NCBI GenBank assembly: GCA_024699855.1
Contig: JAMPIQ010000001.1
Location: forward strand, 2,356,001-2,420,000
Direction: 5' to 3'
Source: Aphelenchoides besseyi
Lineage: Eukaryota > Nematoda > Chromadorea > Rhabditida > Aphelenchoididae
Length of the DNA stretch: 64,000 nucleotides
Every line of letters begins with the position of its first letter. Positions within the stretch are counted from its first letter, which is position 1. A program made the translations under genes and the position numbers. Positions 53,870 to 64,000 of the stretch are shown here, piece after piece. The notes under the pieces were generated by a model that searched no databases, was not told the DNA's origin, and saw nothing but the letters and a program-made list of their open reading frames with translations.

Positions 53870-54790
53870 ATTTGATTGTTGAAATAAACGACATTTTTAT
53901 ACAGATTTTTTGGTGTTGATTGCAGAATTAGTTGCTAGACTGTTCGTTCGGTTGATCTCTATTCTGTTCGTTATTTGACACTTCGGACGTGAACAACAAT
54001 AAGACGGTTTGGTTGGCGGAATGTTCGAAGAGCAAACCGGAACCAGAAGTCGAACTCGTCGTTGAAGTTCAGTCTTTGCATCTTTTCTTCATCGCTCAAT
54101 TTCCAAAGATTATGAATTGGATTGTCGAGAGTCCTTACATCTTGGAATTCACGTTGCTGGTATTCGATCAGTGCCATCATTGCTGCGAGCATCATGTTTG
54201 CACATCAAACGAAAACGTCAACGCAAGAACCGCTTTGCTCTCGCCGAGTACGAGGAGGAAGAATAATGGAATCTCAAGTGATCTGTTTTGTTTGTGATTA
54301 ATCCAATATCAGTTTGTTATTGATGTTTGAGTAAACTTGCTTTTGTTATGTGAGTTCTTGGAGAGGATCTGATCTTTGAATCGGTCTGTTGAAGAAAAGT
54401 TTACTGTCCAGCTGAGTGGAAGCACCAATGATTACAGAACGCAAATGAGTTCGTTGAACAGCTTCAGTGAACTTGGAACGTCGATTTGTTCTCACTGGTT
54501 GCTATAACACAAAATGGACCTTGTAGGCGAGTTCGGTGCTCTCGAGTCTACGGTTGTCGTTTGATTCGTAGATATTGAAGTTAACGTGCTGACGGATTAC
54601 TTGTTTCAATTACACGACAACGTGAAAGAGATAACAAGAAACCTATTCGATTTTAGAGGATTACTGTGACCTTCCAAACACTAACAAGAAAAGTAAACGT
54701 TGTTTTTTGAGCGACTCAGAAGTTACTGTTCATCATTTTGAAGAGCCTACACACTGAAGTTTATTGCACAAGCAATCAAATGGCAGATAT

Positions 54791-56110
54791 TCACATAAGA
54801 GAACACGTTGAGTTTTTTGACTTCTTTTTTGGTCTAGGAACTTGCCAGTTCATAGTTCGGGCTAGATCCAGATCATAGCACGTCGACAACCGTGGAAATG
54901 GACTTTTCTGTTTGAAATTTGCAGGCAGTTGGCTGAGAATAAACTCGTAAGCGAAAGACCGAGCATCGAAGATACGTTTCAGTCGCAACCAAACTAAATC
55001 CGAGAGCTTGTCGGGTTGACTGGAAAGTTTCTTGTCAACTGTTAATCTTATGTTCAACTTACTTGAAGACAAATCGATGAACATTAAATCTTATTTGGAT
55101 ATTACTATCAGTTCGAACAAAAAGTGCTTGTTCTCCATCACTAGTCAATGAAAGCACGAAATGACTTAAAGTAATGCTCATTCTTTTCCATTCCAGCGTG
55201 TTCAGATCTAACATTACAAACTTCTGTTGAGATTCTGCCGCACAGTAACTGAGAGCGACGAGTGTTCTTCCAACACCACATATGCTCGGCGAGAATTCTA
55301 TCCGGCATAACTAAACGAATAATTAGATTATAAAGGAAAGTTCGTATAAAGCATACTTTCCCTACTACCTCCCAATTGATTGTTGGTTCCTGAACATATT
55401 TGCCAGTCGAAATCGAAAACTTGACCAGATCTAGTTGTTTGGGAAGATCGGGGTAGGCAAGACCCAACATAAGTGCAGTTTGATTATAAACTAAGCCGCA
55501 AAGAAAGTCGTCAAAACACCCGATTGCTCTCATTCTCGTTGGAACATCAAGTTGTGATACTTGAAATTTCCCGTCGGTTTCCATCTTCGCTAGTAAATAA
55601 TTACGTTGTGGGCCGACACAATCCAATTCTATGATCAATCCGTCGTACAAATTAGCCGGATGGGATTTTGGAAGCCAGATGAGTTTATATGCGTTGACGG
55701 CTAGTGGTACAGCAACAATTTGCTTGACAACCGCCACTGAACGTTCAATGTCGATTTCACAAACTCCCAAATAATCAGAGCCGTCAACTTTTAAATACAT
55801 AAGTGTAGTATTCAGATTCAGCGCAAAAACACTTTTAGTAATATGCGTGAATTTCTTTTCTGAGATGGAAGATTCTTGATCTGTCACCGTTCTGACAATG
55901 GGACCACAAAGGAGTCTAAATAAATGTTCAAGAAAAGTCGATAAACCTTACTCAGTTAATGGGTGAAATAAGTCAATAATTTGGAACGTATACATGCCAA
56001 AAATGACCAAAAAACGAGTTTCAAGAGTACAGAACTTATAACCTCCACTGTCATACACATTTGCCATGTAACTGCGATCCTTCTTTAAAGCCTTTTTTTT
56101 TTTCGGTCAT
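54791..56110 (-). pseudogene. right-arm copy of the 412-residue gene, frame broken
   Basis: The central exon (55141-55887 in reading) is identical to the left copy. At the start an A-run of 11 replaces A7, so the frame from MTE shifts to an early stop. Near the C-terminus A6 replaces A8 and changes the tail after RPKK to a short KSKNSTCSLM. Both changes are in homopolymers, so sequence error is possible. If it initiates downstream (MANVYDSGG) a shortened product could still be made. Confidence 0.55.
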
Positions 56111-58023
56111 TGCTAAAACAAATATCCTACAAGACACTAAAGAAAGACATGAACGTTGAGACCTATAAAGATGGAACTAATCAACACAAAAAGCTATGAA
56201 CTACCGCGACAAGAAGACACTTCGTTTAATTTCGTCAAATGTCCACGGCCAAATAAACGACAATGCAACTTTCAACGAGACAACTCAACGGCACTCAATT
56301 AATGAAAGTCATTTCTTCCGTTGGGCCATAAAAACGAGTTCAAATTATGAGCCCGAAAATCACATGTAAATTCAAAGATCAAGGAGAAGATCGACGCCTT
56401 CTCTGGAGACTGATTGTCAACTTTCCGTTTAACATTGTTTCTTGCGTTGCCGGAGAGTTGCATACGAACTAGTGGTTACACGACAACAAACTTTGAACAC
56501 AACTGTGTGTTAAAGGCCTGAATTAACAAGCCTAACGACTCGTCTAATTTACAGTTATATTTGATGGTTGAAGCTTAAAGTTGTTCAGGAAAGTGTAATG
56601 AACAGCAATTTTCGGGAAACAAAATGCCAACCGGAATCCTGAAATCCTTAGCGTGCCATTCCATTTGACAAACTTGGCGCCATTTTCTGGAAACAATAAG
56701 GTTCAAGCGGAAAGGATTAGTTTTGCGTGTTCATGTTGAATTCCTGAGCTTGTGTTGATCATGATTAAGACTAAGAAAGAAATCATTCTGTTGGAAATTT
56801 GAAAGCTTTTATGCCTACAGTAAGACATTTCAGTTCCTTACGGCTGAGCTTACCGGGTTCTCGTTAAACGATCCAACGAACTCACAAAGAGCTATTGACA
56901 AGTTTCTGATATTACCACAAGTCATGAAGTTGTATCAACGTTGATTAACATGCAAAATAACCCGAGGACTAAACAATAGAAATCAAGCTATAAAGATCGT
57001 TGAACGAATCGGAATCGTAGAAGTAGTAGTGCTAACAAGGCAAGTAAACGGCTGTTGGAAGAGAAATCCAACTCGTTGAATTGTTTAATCGATTAAACAA
57101 GATACTCACAAGATTCCGAACATTCGAACATTGCAATCAACTGCTCATTTGGCAACTTCTTATTGTCGTATAGAGATCACAACTGATGTTTCACAACAAC
57201 ATTGCAATGAAGAGCTAACTAGCTGCAGCTATTTTACACCATTTGAAAACTTGTTTAATCTAATTGAATTAGTTCAAAACACCAATTGCCAAACTGTTGC
57301 CTATTTATTCAAAACGGCCAACATCATGACAAACATCCGTCTTCTGCATAGCTTATCGTACATTTTACATTCGGATATGTTAGTTTAAAGACAACGATTC
57401 GTAGCCATCAAAGCGAACAGCCATTCTTAACTCTTTTGATCTTGCACCGTAGTTATTCATTTCCGCGCTATGTTATTACATCGCGATTCAAAATTTGAAT
57501 TGTTCTTTACTTTTGTTTAACGCCTCGATGTTTTGCGCCGTGGCGTCTGTTTTTCCTTTGAATGACCTTTTGCTGTAACCACCGTTTTTTTCTTGTGGTT
57601 CCGAGGATCTCGATATAGAAGACCTTTCGCGCTCCGCTTTCTTCTTCAGTTTGTAACTTGCCAATAAGTTCAGTTGTTTTTACTTCGATCGTCGTCCAGT
57701 TCAAAGTGTTGTTAGAATTTTGTTTTACCGCTACCGCGGTTTTTGACTTAAAAGTGAGTCCACAACTAGCAAAACATTCTCTTACATGTGAAATCACTAT
57801 TGCTGTTTCAATACAAGTCGTTCGGAAACACGCGTCAAACAGTCTTCAGATATATCTCACCATCTGTTAAATTTGCTTGATCACATTTAAGTAGCTCACA
57901 TCACCAATCTCGTCATTCTCATTTCCCAATCAAAAACATCGTCTCTAAACTAATTGCTTAGTTCCAACCGTCATTCAATTCGACATCGATAACCAAACGA
58001 CGGTCGAAAACAAAACCAATTCT

Positions 58024-58042
58024 AGAGATTGTCACAATCTCT
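58024..58042. promoter_or_regulatory. conserved 19-bp palindrome
   Basis: agagattgtcacaatctct, about 245 nt upstream of the X2 ATG. Third occurrence of the element. Confidence 0.5.
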
Positions 58043-58286
58043 CATCACAATTTAAACACTAAGCGGCGTTTCACAGCTCACCGTATGATCAAATTGTAAA
58101 ACCGATGGTTTCAAACAAACGGTTTCTTGATGGCGTCAAACCTACAGCTTTGTGTTTTTTCAGTGCTGCAAAAGACGACTTATTGATTTCATTTTGGATA
58201 GTCTTTCTTCTTGTGCACAAATCGACTGACGATTTGCAAAACTCTCTCATTCTTAAACTTCACACTTGCTTGATCGGTCAATCGAA

Positions 58287-58988
58287 ATGGATCCTCAACC
58301 AACCTTGGCGACGCTTCACAAGGAGATTTTGGAAATCAACGACAAAGTTACGAAGATAACCAACGAAAAAACGAAACGTCGCTTTTCGTTGTTCGAAAGC
58401 GACGGATTCAAGGTAAGAAATAGGTTCTTTGAAATTACATGACAATCTTAAGGTTAACATCAAACATTTATGTTTGGCATCTTTGGGCATTGGATATGGT
58501 ACACTCAAATTCCTAGGACCGGTTGAAAAGATGCGTGAATATTTGATGAGCTGCGACAAACACCAATGCTCTGATCAGTTTATGGCATATTGGCTGGTTA
58601 CCGGTTTTTCAACGTTGTTCGTTCTCATTGGCTGGCTGATGGGATTGGTTCTCTACCGAAAGTAAGTTCGATTACTTAATCGGAACTACAACAAACTTTC
58701 AGACATTTTGCCACATGCGCTGGATGGATTTGGTCTTGTTTCCGACGCCAAAATACGGACGACGTCCCGATGGCCGGGCTTCGAACCCTGTATGTTGGAG
58801 CCAACGGATTGTCGCATAACGAGGACGAAGTTATGCCGTTTGAATGCACTAAAGGTGCGGACGACGAGTTGGACATCAATATCAACTGTCTCGTGATCAA
58901 CATGAAAGCACTCTACGGTGAAGATTCCTACAAATTCACCGCCAAAAAACGTTATGGCGATCACGTTGTTAAAGAAACTGTATTATAA
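58287..58988 (+). CDS. X2: intact 206-residue membrane protein, unknown family
   Basis: Three exons with consistent phase: 58287-58412, 58453-58661 and 58703-58988. Exon 1: MDPQPTLATLHKEILEINDK with a charged continuation (NEKTKRRFSLFESDGFK), possibly a short amphipathic helix. Exon 2 has a weak hydrophobic stretch (CLASLGIGYGTLKFLG), a small cysteine loop (SCDKHQC) and a strong membrane span (YWLVTGFSTLFVLIGWLMGL) ending YRK. Exon 3 gives a basic/Cys start and an acidic tail with PFECTKGADDELD, ending KKRYGDHVVKETVL. No cleavable signal; one or two spans. It is the only copy open from ATG to stop. I do not recognise the family. RWDD1 follows on the same strand, as in the X1 unit. Confidence 0.6.
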
Positions 58989-59349
58989 AGAATAAACTTC
59001 AAACTTCAACGGTGTGAAAATGTTTGGGTTAAATTCCCGTTTATTTGATCGCAAAAATTGTGAAGTTATTTGAATTCTAAAGGAAAGTGATGCACGATTC
59101 TGAGGCACTAAACGACAAAATGAGGTTTGGACAGTGAGGATTCTTTTCGATTGATCGAAAGAGAAGTGCTGAAAGTTTGAGACTTTGTTCTGTTCGGTGA
59201 TTGTCAAAAATCGCCCAGAAAGTGGTGAAACGACTTGTCCCTTACAGTGGAACTCTCGTCTCGGTCGTTGTCTTGCATTTGATACACGCTGAAAAAGTGA
59301 ATCACGACCTTATGGATTAAACTGCAAATTTCTGCTCATCATATTCGCC

Positions 59350-60191
59350 ATGGACTACAAAACGGAACAAGAAACTGAAGCGGAGTTAATCCAAAGTGTT
59401 TATCCGGACGAGACGGAGATTCTGAATGGTCAGTACCCGCAAATAAAACTGAAAGTTGTTTTGCCGTCTGTTCCCGTAAGTCGATTAGCATGTTGCAGTC
59501 TTATACTTGTGTTTAGCGTTTTGAAAACCCAGAACCCGATTTCTATGTAACTTTGCTCATCAGTTTGCCCGAAAAGTATCCCGATGATCCACCGAATTTC
59601 GATGTTAGCGGCTTTCCAGACGATTTTCCCAAAAAAGCGATCGACGAACTGAACAACCGACTGGTAGAACAGTCGAAGAGTATGCCCGGATATCAAGTTT
59701 TAATCACACTAATCACCGAACTACAAGTACGTTTTCCGTGGACTTTTGTTTCTATTTAATTTCAGTATCAATTGCCTCTTCTGTTGAAGAAAATACAACA
59801 AGAACGAGACGATGAGGAAGAGCGAATACGAGATGAGAAAGAGGAAGCAGAACGGAAAAAGTTTGAAGGAAATCGAGTGACCGTTGAATCGTTTAACAAA
59901 TGGCGTGTGGCTTTTGAAAAGGAGTTTTTTGCTGCTGAGCTTGAAGCCAAAAAAGTAAACTGTTGAAATAGTCAGCACATTCAATTGCACATTCAGGCAC
60001 AAGAAGCATTGATTGGAAACAAACTCACGGGTCGACAGCTTTTCTTGCGCGATTCCACTCTCAATATGTCCGATTTGGCGATGCTCGACAACGAAGGTGA
60101 AGTTGAAGGAGAGTCTGTGGAGATTGACAAATCGCTGTTCGAAGAAGAGTTCAGTGATTTGGAAGTTGAAGACGAAGACGAAACGGAATGA
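59350..60191 (+). CDS. RWDD1 / DFRP2 (DRG2-binding RWD protein)
   Basis: N-terminal RWD domain (EQETEAELIQSVYPDETEIL, SLPEKYPDDPPNF), followed by a charged coiled coil (RDDEEERIRDEKEEAERKKF), the conserved FNKWRVAFEKEF, LTGRQLFLRDSTLNMSDLA and an acidic C-terminus (LFEEEFSDLEVEDEDETE). This is the RWDD1/Gir2 order; the family binds and stabilises the GTPase DRG2 and links to translation. Four exons; the first intron begins after VLPSVP. About 225 residues, normal. Two broken copies occur in the window. PAR-6 begins 182 nt downstream on the same strand. Confidence 0.9.
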
Positions 60192-60373
60192 TCTACAATA
60201 TTGATTAGTTTGTTTTTATATTACTCGTTATGTTTGTTGTTAATTGGAACAAGAGATTTAAATTAAATTGTCTACATATTGTTAAATGTCTAGTAGAAGC
60301 AGTCATCATGAATCTGCTGATTATTTTGTTTAAAACAACAGGCTGTTATTTTATAGCGTTTGTTTAGACGAGG

Positions 60374-61551
60374 ATGTCATCGGATCATAGCGGGACTAAT
60401 GATTACAGCCTTACAAAAGTAGGTTCCGTGTTCTTGCAATGTAATGGATGAGTGTTATATAGAGTAGTTCAAAGACCTCGTCAATTCATTTACAGCACAC
60501 ACACCATCCAATCATTCCACCTATTTTGCATGTAAAGTCAAAGTTTGATACCGAGTTTCGTCGCTTTTCTTGTCATTTGAATCCCGAATCACCAATGACA
60601 TACGCCGAGTTTCGTGATTTGGTTGCCCATAAGCACATGTTGAAAGAAGTGCCGTTTACATTGTGCTACACGAGTACAGTCGGTGATTTGTTGCCCATTA
60701 CGAACAATGAGGTTTGTAGTTGTTGTTTTACCTATTACTCATGCGTATCTAGAACTTTCACAAGGCTTTTGAGTCGGCAACTCCAACGCTCAGGATTTTG
60801 GTTCAACGGAAAGGCGAATCGTGGGAAGAAAAATACGGTTATGGAACGGGAACTATCGATCGAAAACGAAAAGGCTTCTCAATTCTGATGCCCGCATCTA
60901 ACAAACCACAACGCCGCAATTACAATATTTCGAATCCCGAAGATTTCCGTCAAGTTTCGGCCATCATCGATGTTCATATTGTGCCCGAAACTCATCGTCG
61001 AGTCCAATTACGGAAACATGGAAGTGATCGTCCACTTGGATTCTACATTCGACCGGGATCTTCAGTTCGCATGACGCCACAAGGTGCTGTCAAAACCGAA
61101 GGCTTCTTTATCAGCCGTTTACTTAATGGCGGTTTAGCCGAATCAACTGGTTTGATTGGTGTGAACGATGAGATCATTGAAGTCAATCAAATCGACGTTT
61201 GTTTTCTTTCATCCATTTATACTTTGCATTATTCTGTTTAAGGTACAAGGAAAGACTGTGGATCAGGTTACGGACATGATGATTGCCAACGCCGCTAATC
61301 TCGTAGTTACGATCATACCCGCAAATCAACGAAATACCCTACAACGAACGTCCGGCAATCGTCTTAATCATTCCGGCGGTTAGTTCGACTATCTGAATAA
61401 CTACTAATCGTTGTTTTCAGACGAACCTCTTCACTACGCCTCCTCGACGGTCGCAAATTCAAACGGTCGAGTGGTTGTCGACGATGATAGCGACTCGGAC
61501 GAAGATTCAGATGAGATTATACATCACAATAATTCAAAGTATCAGATGTAA
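60374..61551 (+). CDS. par-6: PAR-6 cell-polarity scaffold
   Basis: Adaptor of the PAR-3/PAR-6/aPKC complex. Starts [15 protein letters not shown] close behind an acceptor (tgtttag). PB1 domain: [48 protein letters not shown] and [13 protein letters not shown]. Semi-[66 protein letters not shown] and INEV-like [12 protein letters not shown]. The tail is acidic ([13 protein letters not shown]). About 320 residues. PB1 binds aPKC, and the CRIB-PDZ couples to CDC42. Identity certain. Confidence 0.95.
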
Positions 61552-61854
61552 TTTCTTCAGCATTATCTTCTCATCCAGTAGTAATGTGGATTCTGCTCAA
61601 ACTCATAATCACAACAAAAATTTCTGTTTTCGTAATCGTGCCTTGCTTCTTACCGTTCACTTCCATAGTCTTTAGTTGAGCTTAAGATCAGATGCCTTAA
61701 TGTAACTTGTTCATATCAAAAATCGCTAACTTATTTATCCGTTTGTGCTTTAGTTTTGTTACTCTTTTTTCGTAAAACGTGCAATTTTGTATCGCAAAGA
61801 AATAAACAAAATAGTGATAAGCGTTTGTCCGTAGATTTGAATCAGTCGGTTCTG

Positions 61855-62488
61855 ATGTCCGCCGGTTTTCCGCTTCTCAGTTTTTGGCCATCTAACTTTG
61901 TATTGGACAGAAGTTGATGATCATTTTTTATTTGTTAGTTTGGCCCTATCGGAATCTCATCAATTTTGCGTACAAGTCACGGCCATCTGCATCTCTCGTA
62001 GTTAAGTCCTACATTCGACAACGACACTTTCCATCTTGGACTTCGTTCTTTTTACCTTACAAGTGAGTTAGTTAATCGATCCGATTGCTACGTTTGTTAA
62101 GGTACGTGCAAGACGATCTGTTCGGTGAGAAGCATATCAATCTCGAAGTAGATGGTCACAATTATCACGTTCTGAGGTTAGTCGGTTGAAAGTACAAATC
62201 ATGAACGATAGTGATTTCAGAATTGGGTGCTATCCATTTGTCAAATACCATTGTACACAAAGACCAAAACAAGATCTCAACTTCGAGAATCAATTATACA
62301 AAGCGATAACCGTTTGCAATTTGGGTAAACGCGAAACAATCCTTCCAAACCTAATTCTATTTTATGCAGGTATTCCCTGCTTGCTTTATGGTGTTGCCGC
62401 AATATTCTTAATTCGACATACCGAGCACTTGAAGATAAAGAACAAAGAGATTCCGATTCATTTTCTCATAAAAGAAGATCACAACTGA
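61855..62488 (+). CDS. C15orf61-like protein
   Basis: Homologue of the uncharacterised human C15orf61. Conserved core over four exons: [71 protein letters not shown] and the C-terminal IHFLIKEDHN. A hydrophobic segment ([16 protein letters not shown]) may be a membrane span. Exon 1 (MSAGFPLLSFWPSNF) is not conserved and depends on a 26-nt intron (61913-61938). The rest is firm. The stop at 62486-62488 is 6 nt before the next ATG. Function unknown. Confidence 0.82.
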
Positions 62489-62494
62489 ACGATC

Positions 62495-62713
62495 ATGGGA
62501 CCTGACGGCGGTTTCGAATTCGCTCCTACGATCCATGTTGTTGTTGTCCTTCTATTTATAGTTGCTCCATTAATGTATTTGTCTTCTAGACTTGTCGTTT
62601 ATCTTCTCGGTCGTCTTCTTGCGCTTTTGCAATTTGTATTTCGAAAATTGTACCTCGAATTGGATAACCCAACTGCCGATTTTAGTGCTCAAACCACCAG
62701 TTCAGCATCTTAG
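62495..62713 (+). CDS. 72-residue membrane microprotein, possibly second cistron
   Basis: Starts 6 nt after the C15orf61-like stop on the same strand, with no splice acceptor between. MGPDGGFEFAPT leads into a strongly hydrophobic span (IHVVVVLLFIVAPLMYL), a second amphipathic/hydrophobic helix (VVYLLGRLLALLQFVF) and a polar Ser/Thr tail (NPTADFSAQTTSSAS). I do not recognise it. The coherent membrane profile argues against chance. Either the mRNA is dicistronic or there is an unseen trans-splice. Confidence 0.5.
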   Translation: MGPDGGFEFAPTIHVVVVLLFIVAPLMYLSSRLVVYLLGRLLALLQFVFRKLYLELDNPTADFSAQTTSSAS

Positions 62714-64000
62714 CGACCTCATTACTTAGCACACAATTCGTTTGTTTTACCGAGTTCAAAACTCATCACTTTTTGGAATCTTTTACCCACGACAAATGGC
62801 GTTCGATAGCGTTTCTATTTGTATCTTTTCCATCCTCCCGCTACGCCGGTTGTCCCTCGAGAAATGAGTTCCTTTGATTCAAAATCTTTGGTTCAATTAG
62901 TGCTAATTCTTTTTACTTGTTAGCTACTTGATTTTAATAAAACACGAATGTATTCATTTTGTTAAATGCAATTCGAATGGTCCAATTGCTATCTCTAATC
63001 GGATGAGTGAGCACTCGACACTTTGTCGATGCAAATCTGATTCTGAAGAGGATTTGAAGGACAAGTACGCAGTTTTTTGGCTCCCAAGAGTTTCCCTTTC
63101 ATACGCAATTCCTGAAGAATATGTGTCAAGAAAAATTTCTTCGTCCTCCAATTAATTCACATCGTCAGTAAGATGTGTATCTTCGTTCAAGAAGGTTGCT
63201 ATAGGCAATTTAGTGACGCGTAAATTTGCTCGCAGATTCAATTGTCTGTTGAAAAGCTGCGAAAAAGGTTCTTCCATGAAACACCATTTGATATGTTGTT
63301 CTTATGTTAAGTTGACAAATAACTCAACATCTTGTCTTACAATTTTTTCGTGTTCGAAACAATTGGGAAAACAAACAACGGAGTTCGAAACAAGTGGCTT
63401 CTCAAATTTTCACACCCTGTCAACGTCCATTCACACGTGCTCCATGTTGTGCTCAGCGTTTCTTTGGGTTACACACCTGCAAAGTTGATCAACAAAAACG
63501 TTCCAAACGTTTTTTTTTCGATTTTATTTTGCATAATAATCCTAAGGTCAATACTGTTAAAACGGTTAGCACTTTTTTCCAACAAGTGAACTTATCTTCA
63601 CCGAAGATTCCTTTTATCGAGAAATGTTTTCTACGAACGTGCTTATTTGTTCCGTTCGTTCAATCGGATAAAACAGCGAATGCGGAACGAAAAGTTCGCA
63701 CAAACACGCGAACGGCCGTTGACATTTCGAGTCTTCTTGAAGCGTGTGCGATTGGAAGGCAGTGAAGAACGGTGTGAACGTTGAGATCGATTTCTCAACA
63801 AGACCTGGAATCCTCTTTCCCATGATTGGCGGAAGAGGACATCAAGATCAACAGTCAAGCAGTGCGGAACACGTGATCTTTAACAACAAAACTAACACGT
63901 CAACATGTGTTTGTTCAAAAAAATTTCAAAGATGAATAGCGTTTTTTCGACCGCCGTTTTCTCGTCACTTACCGTCTTCATCATTCCGAATTGCCAACAA
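62714..64000. other. right-end stretch without a supported gene
   Basis: Frames at 62928-63155 (+) and 62954-63151 (-) overlap, and both look partly protein-like; neither can be chosen. A 123-codon frame at 63394-63765 (+) has no family features. At the edge, 63973-64000 on the minus strand ends in a strong donor (gtaagtgacg) after codons like NDED, so an exon of a minus-strand gene probably enters from outside the window. Confidence 0.35.

Larger units (their letters stand above)
53815..58092 (-). repeat. right arm of large inverted repeat (~4.28 kb)
   Basis: Reverse complement of 29563-33836, with very few differences. Its inner end joins RWDD1 intron sequence at 53815; its outer end (caccgtatgatcaaa) runs into the X2 upstream region. 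Confidence 0.9.

Noticed and set aside
57131..57388. 85-codon ORF identical in both arms (also 30262-30519)
   Set aside because: The arms are near-identical throughout, so identity is no evidence of coding. No start context, splice partner or family seen.
58780..58800. tRNA T-arm-like stretch (gggcttcgaaccctg region) in X2
   Set aside because: It is inside an open coding exon, and no acceptor or anticodon stems could be placed around it.
63394..63765. 123-codon plus-strand ORF near the right end
   Set aside because: Open but compositionally random; no domain, splice or start support.

Overview
The window reads as a compact animal genome, very probably a nematode. The left edge carries a partial SXP/RAL-2 (DUF148) domain, a family described from nematodes. 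Most introns are about 25-60 nt, with TTTTAG/TTTCAG-like acceptors. Several start codons sit directly behind a 3' splice site, as expected for spliced-leader trans-splicing. I cannot name the species. All gene models are hand-spliced, so ends are better supported than some internal exons.

Region 1 (1-20.3 kb) is gene-dense and mostly housekeeping: SXP/RAL-2 partial (+), Rho-kinase ROCK (-), an unrecognised conserved-looking protein (-), the TORC subunit mLST8 (+), a DPP8/9-type serine peptidase (-), nucleoporin NUP93 (+) followed closely by MSH6 (+), and a synaptotagmin-4/11-like protein (-). Region 2 (20.3-27 kb) is gene-poor, with a small two-exon gene, a single-pass membrane protein with a TATA box, and a small secreted cysteine-rich protein.

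Region 3 (27-60 kb) is dominated by segmental duplication. Two inverted arms of about 4.27 kb (29563-33836 and 53815-58092) are nearly identical and flank about 20 kb of single-copy genes: an M20 deacylase-like protein, an AMP-binding acyl-CoA ligase, AP180/CALM, a UPF0598 protein, a multi-CCP secreted protein, an AADC-like decarboxylase with an added membrane-anchor region, and MUS81. Each arm carries a 412-residue gene of unknown function, open on the left and broken by homopolymer changes on the right. Around the arms lies an unrecognised family of small membrane proteins (X1, X2, X3 and remnant X4) with intact and broken RWDD1 copies. X1 has collected a micro-inversion, a nonsense codon, a short inserted element and a non-LTR retrotransposon remnant.

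Region 4 (59.3-64 kb) holds intact RWDD1, PAR-6, a C15orf61-type protein and, 6 nt behind it, a 72-codon membrane microprotein.

The genes do not form one pathway. Close same-strand pairs (NUP93-MSH6, RWDD1-PAR-6, C15orf61-microprotein) look like operon-style co-transcription.
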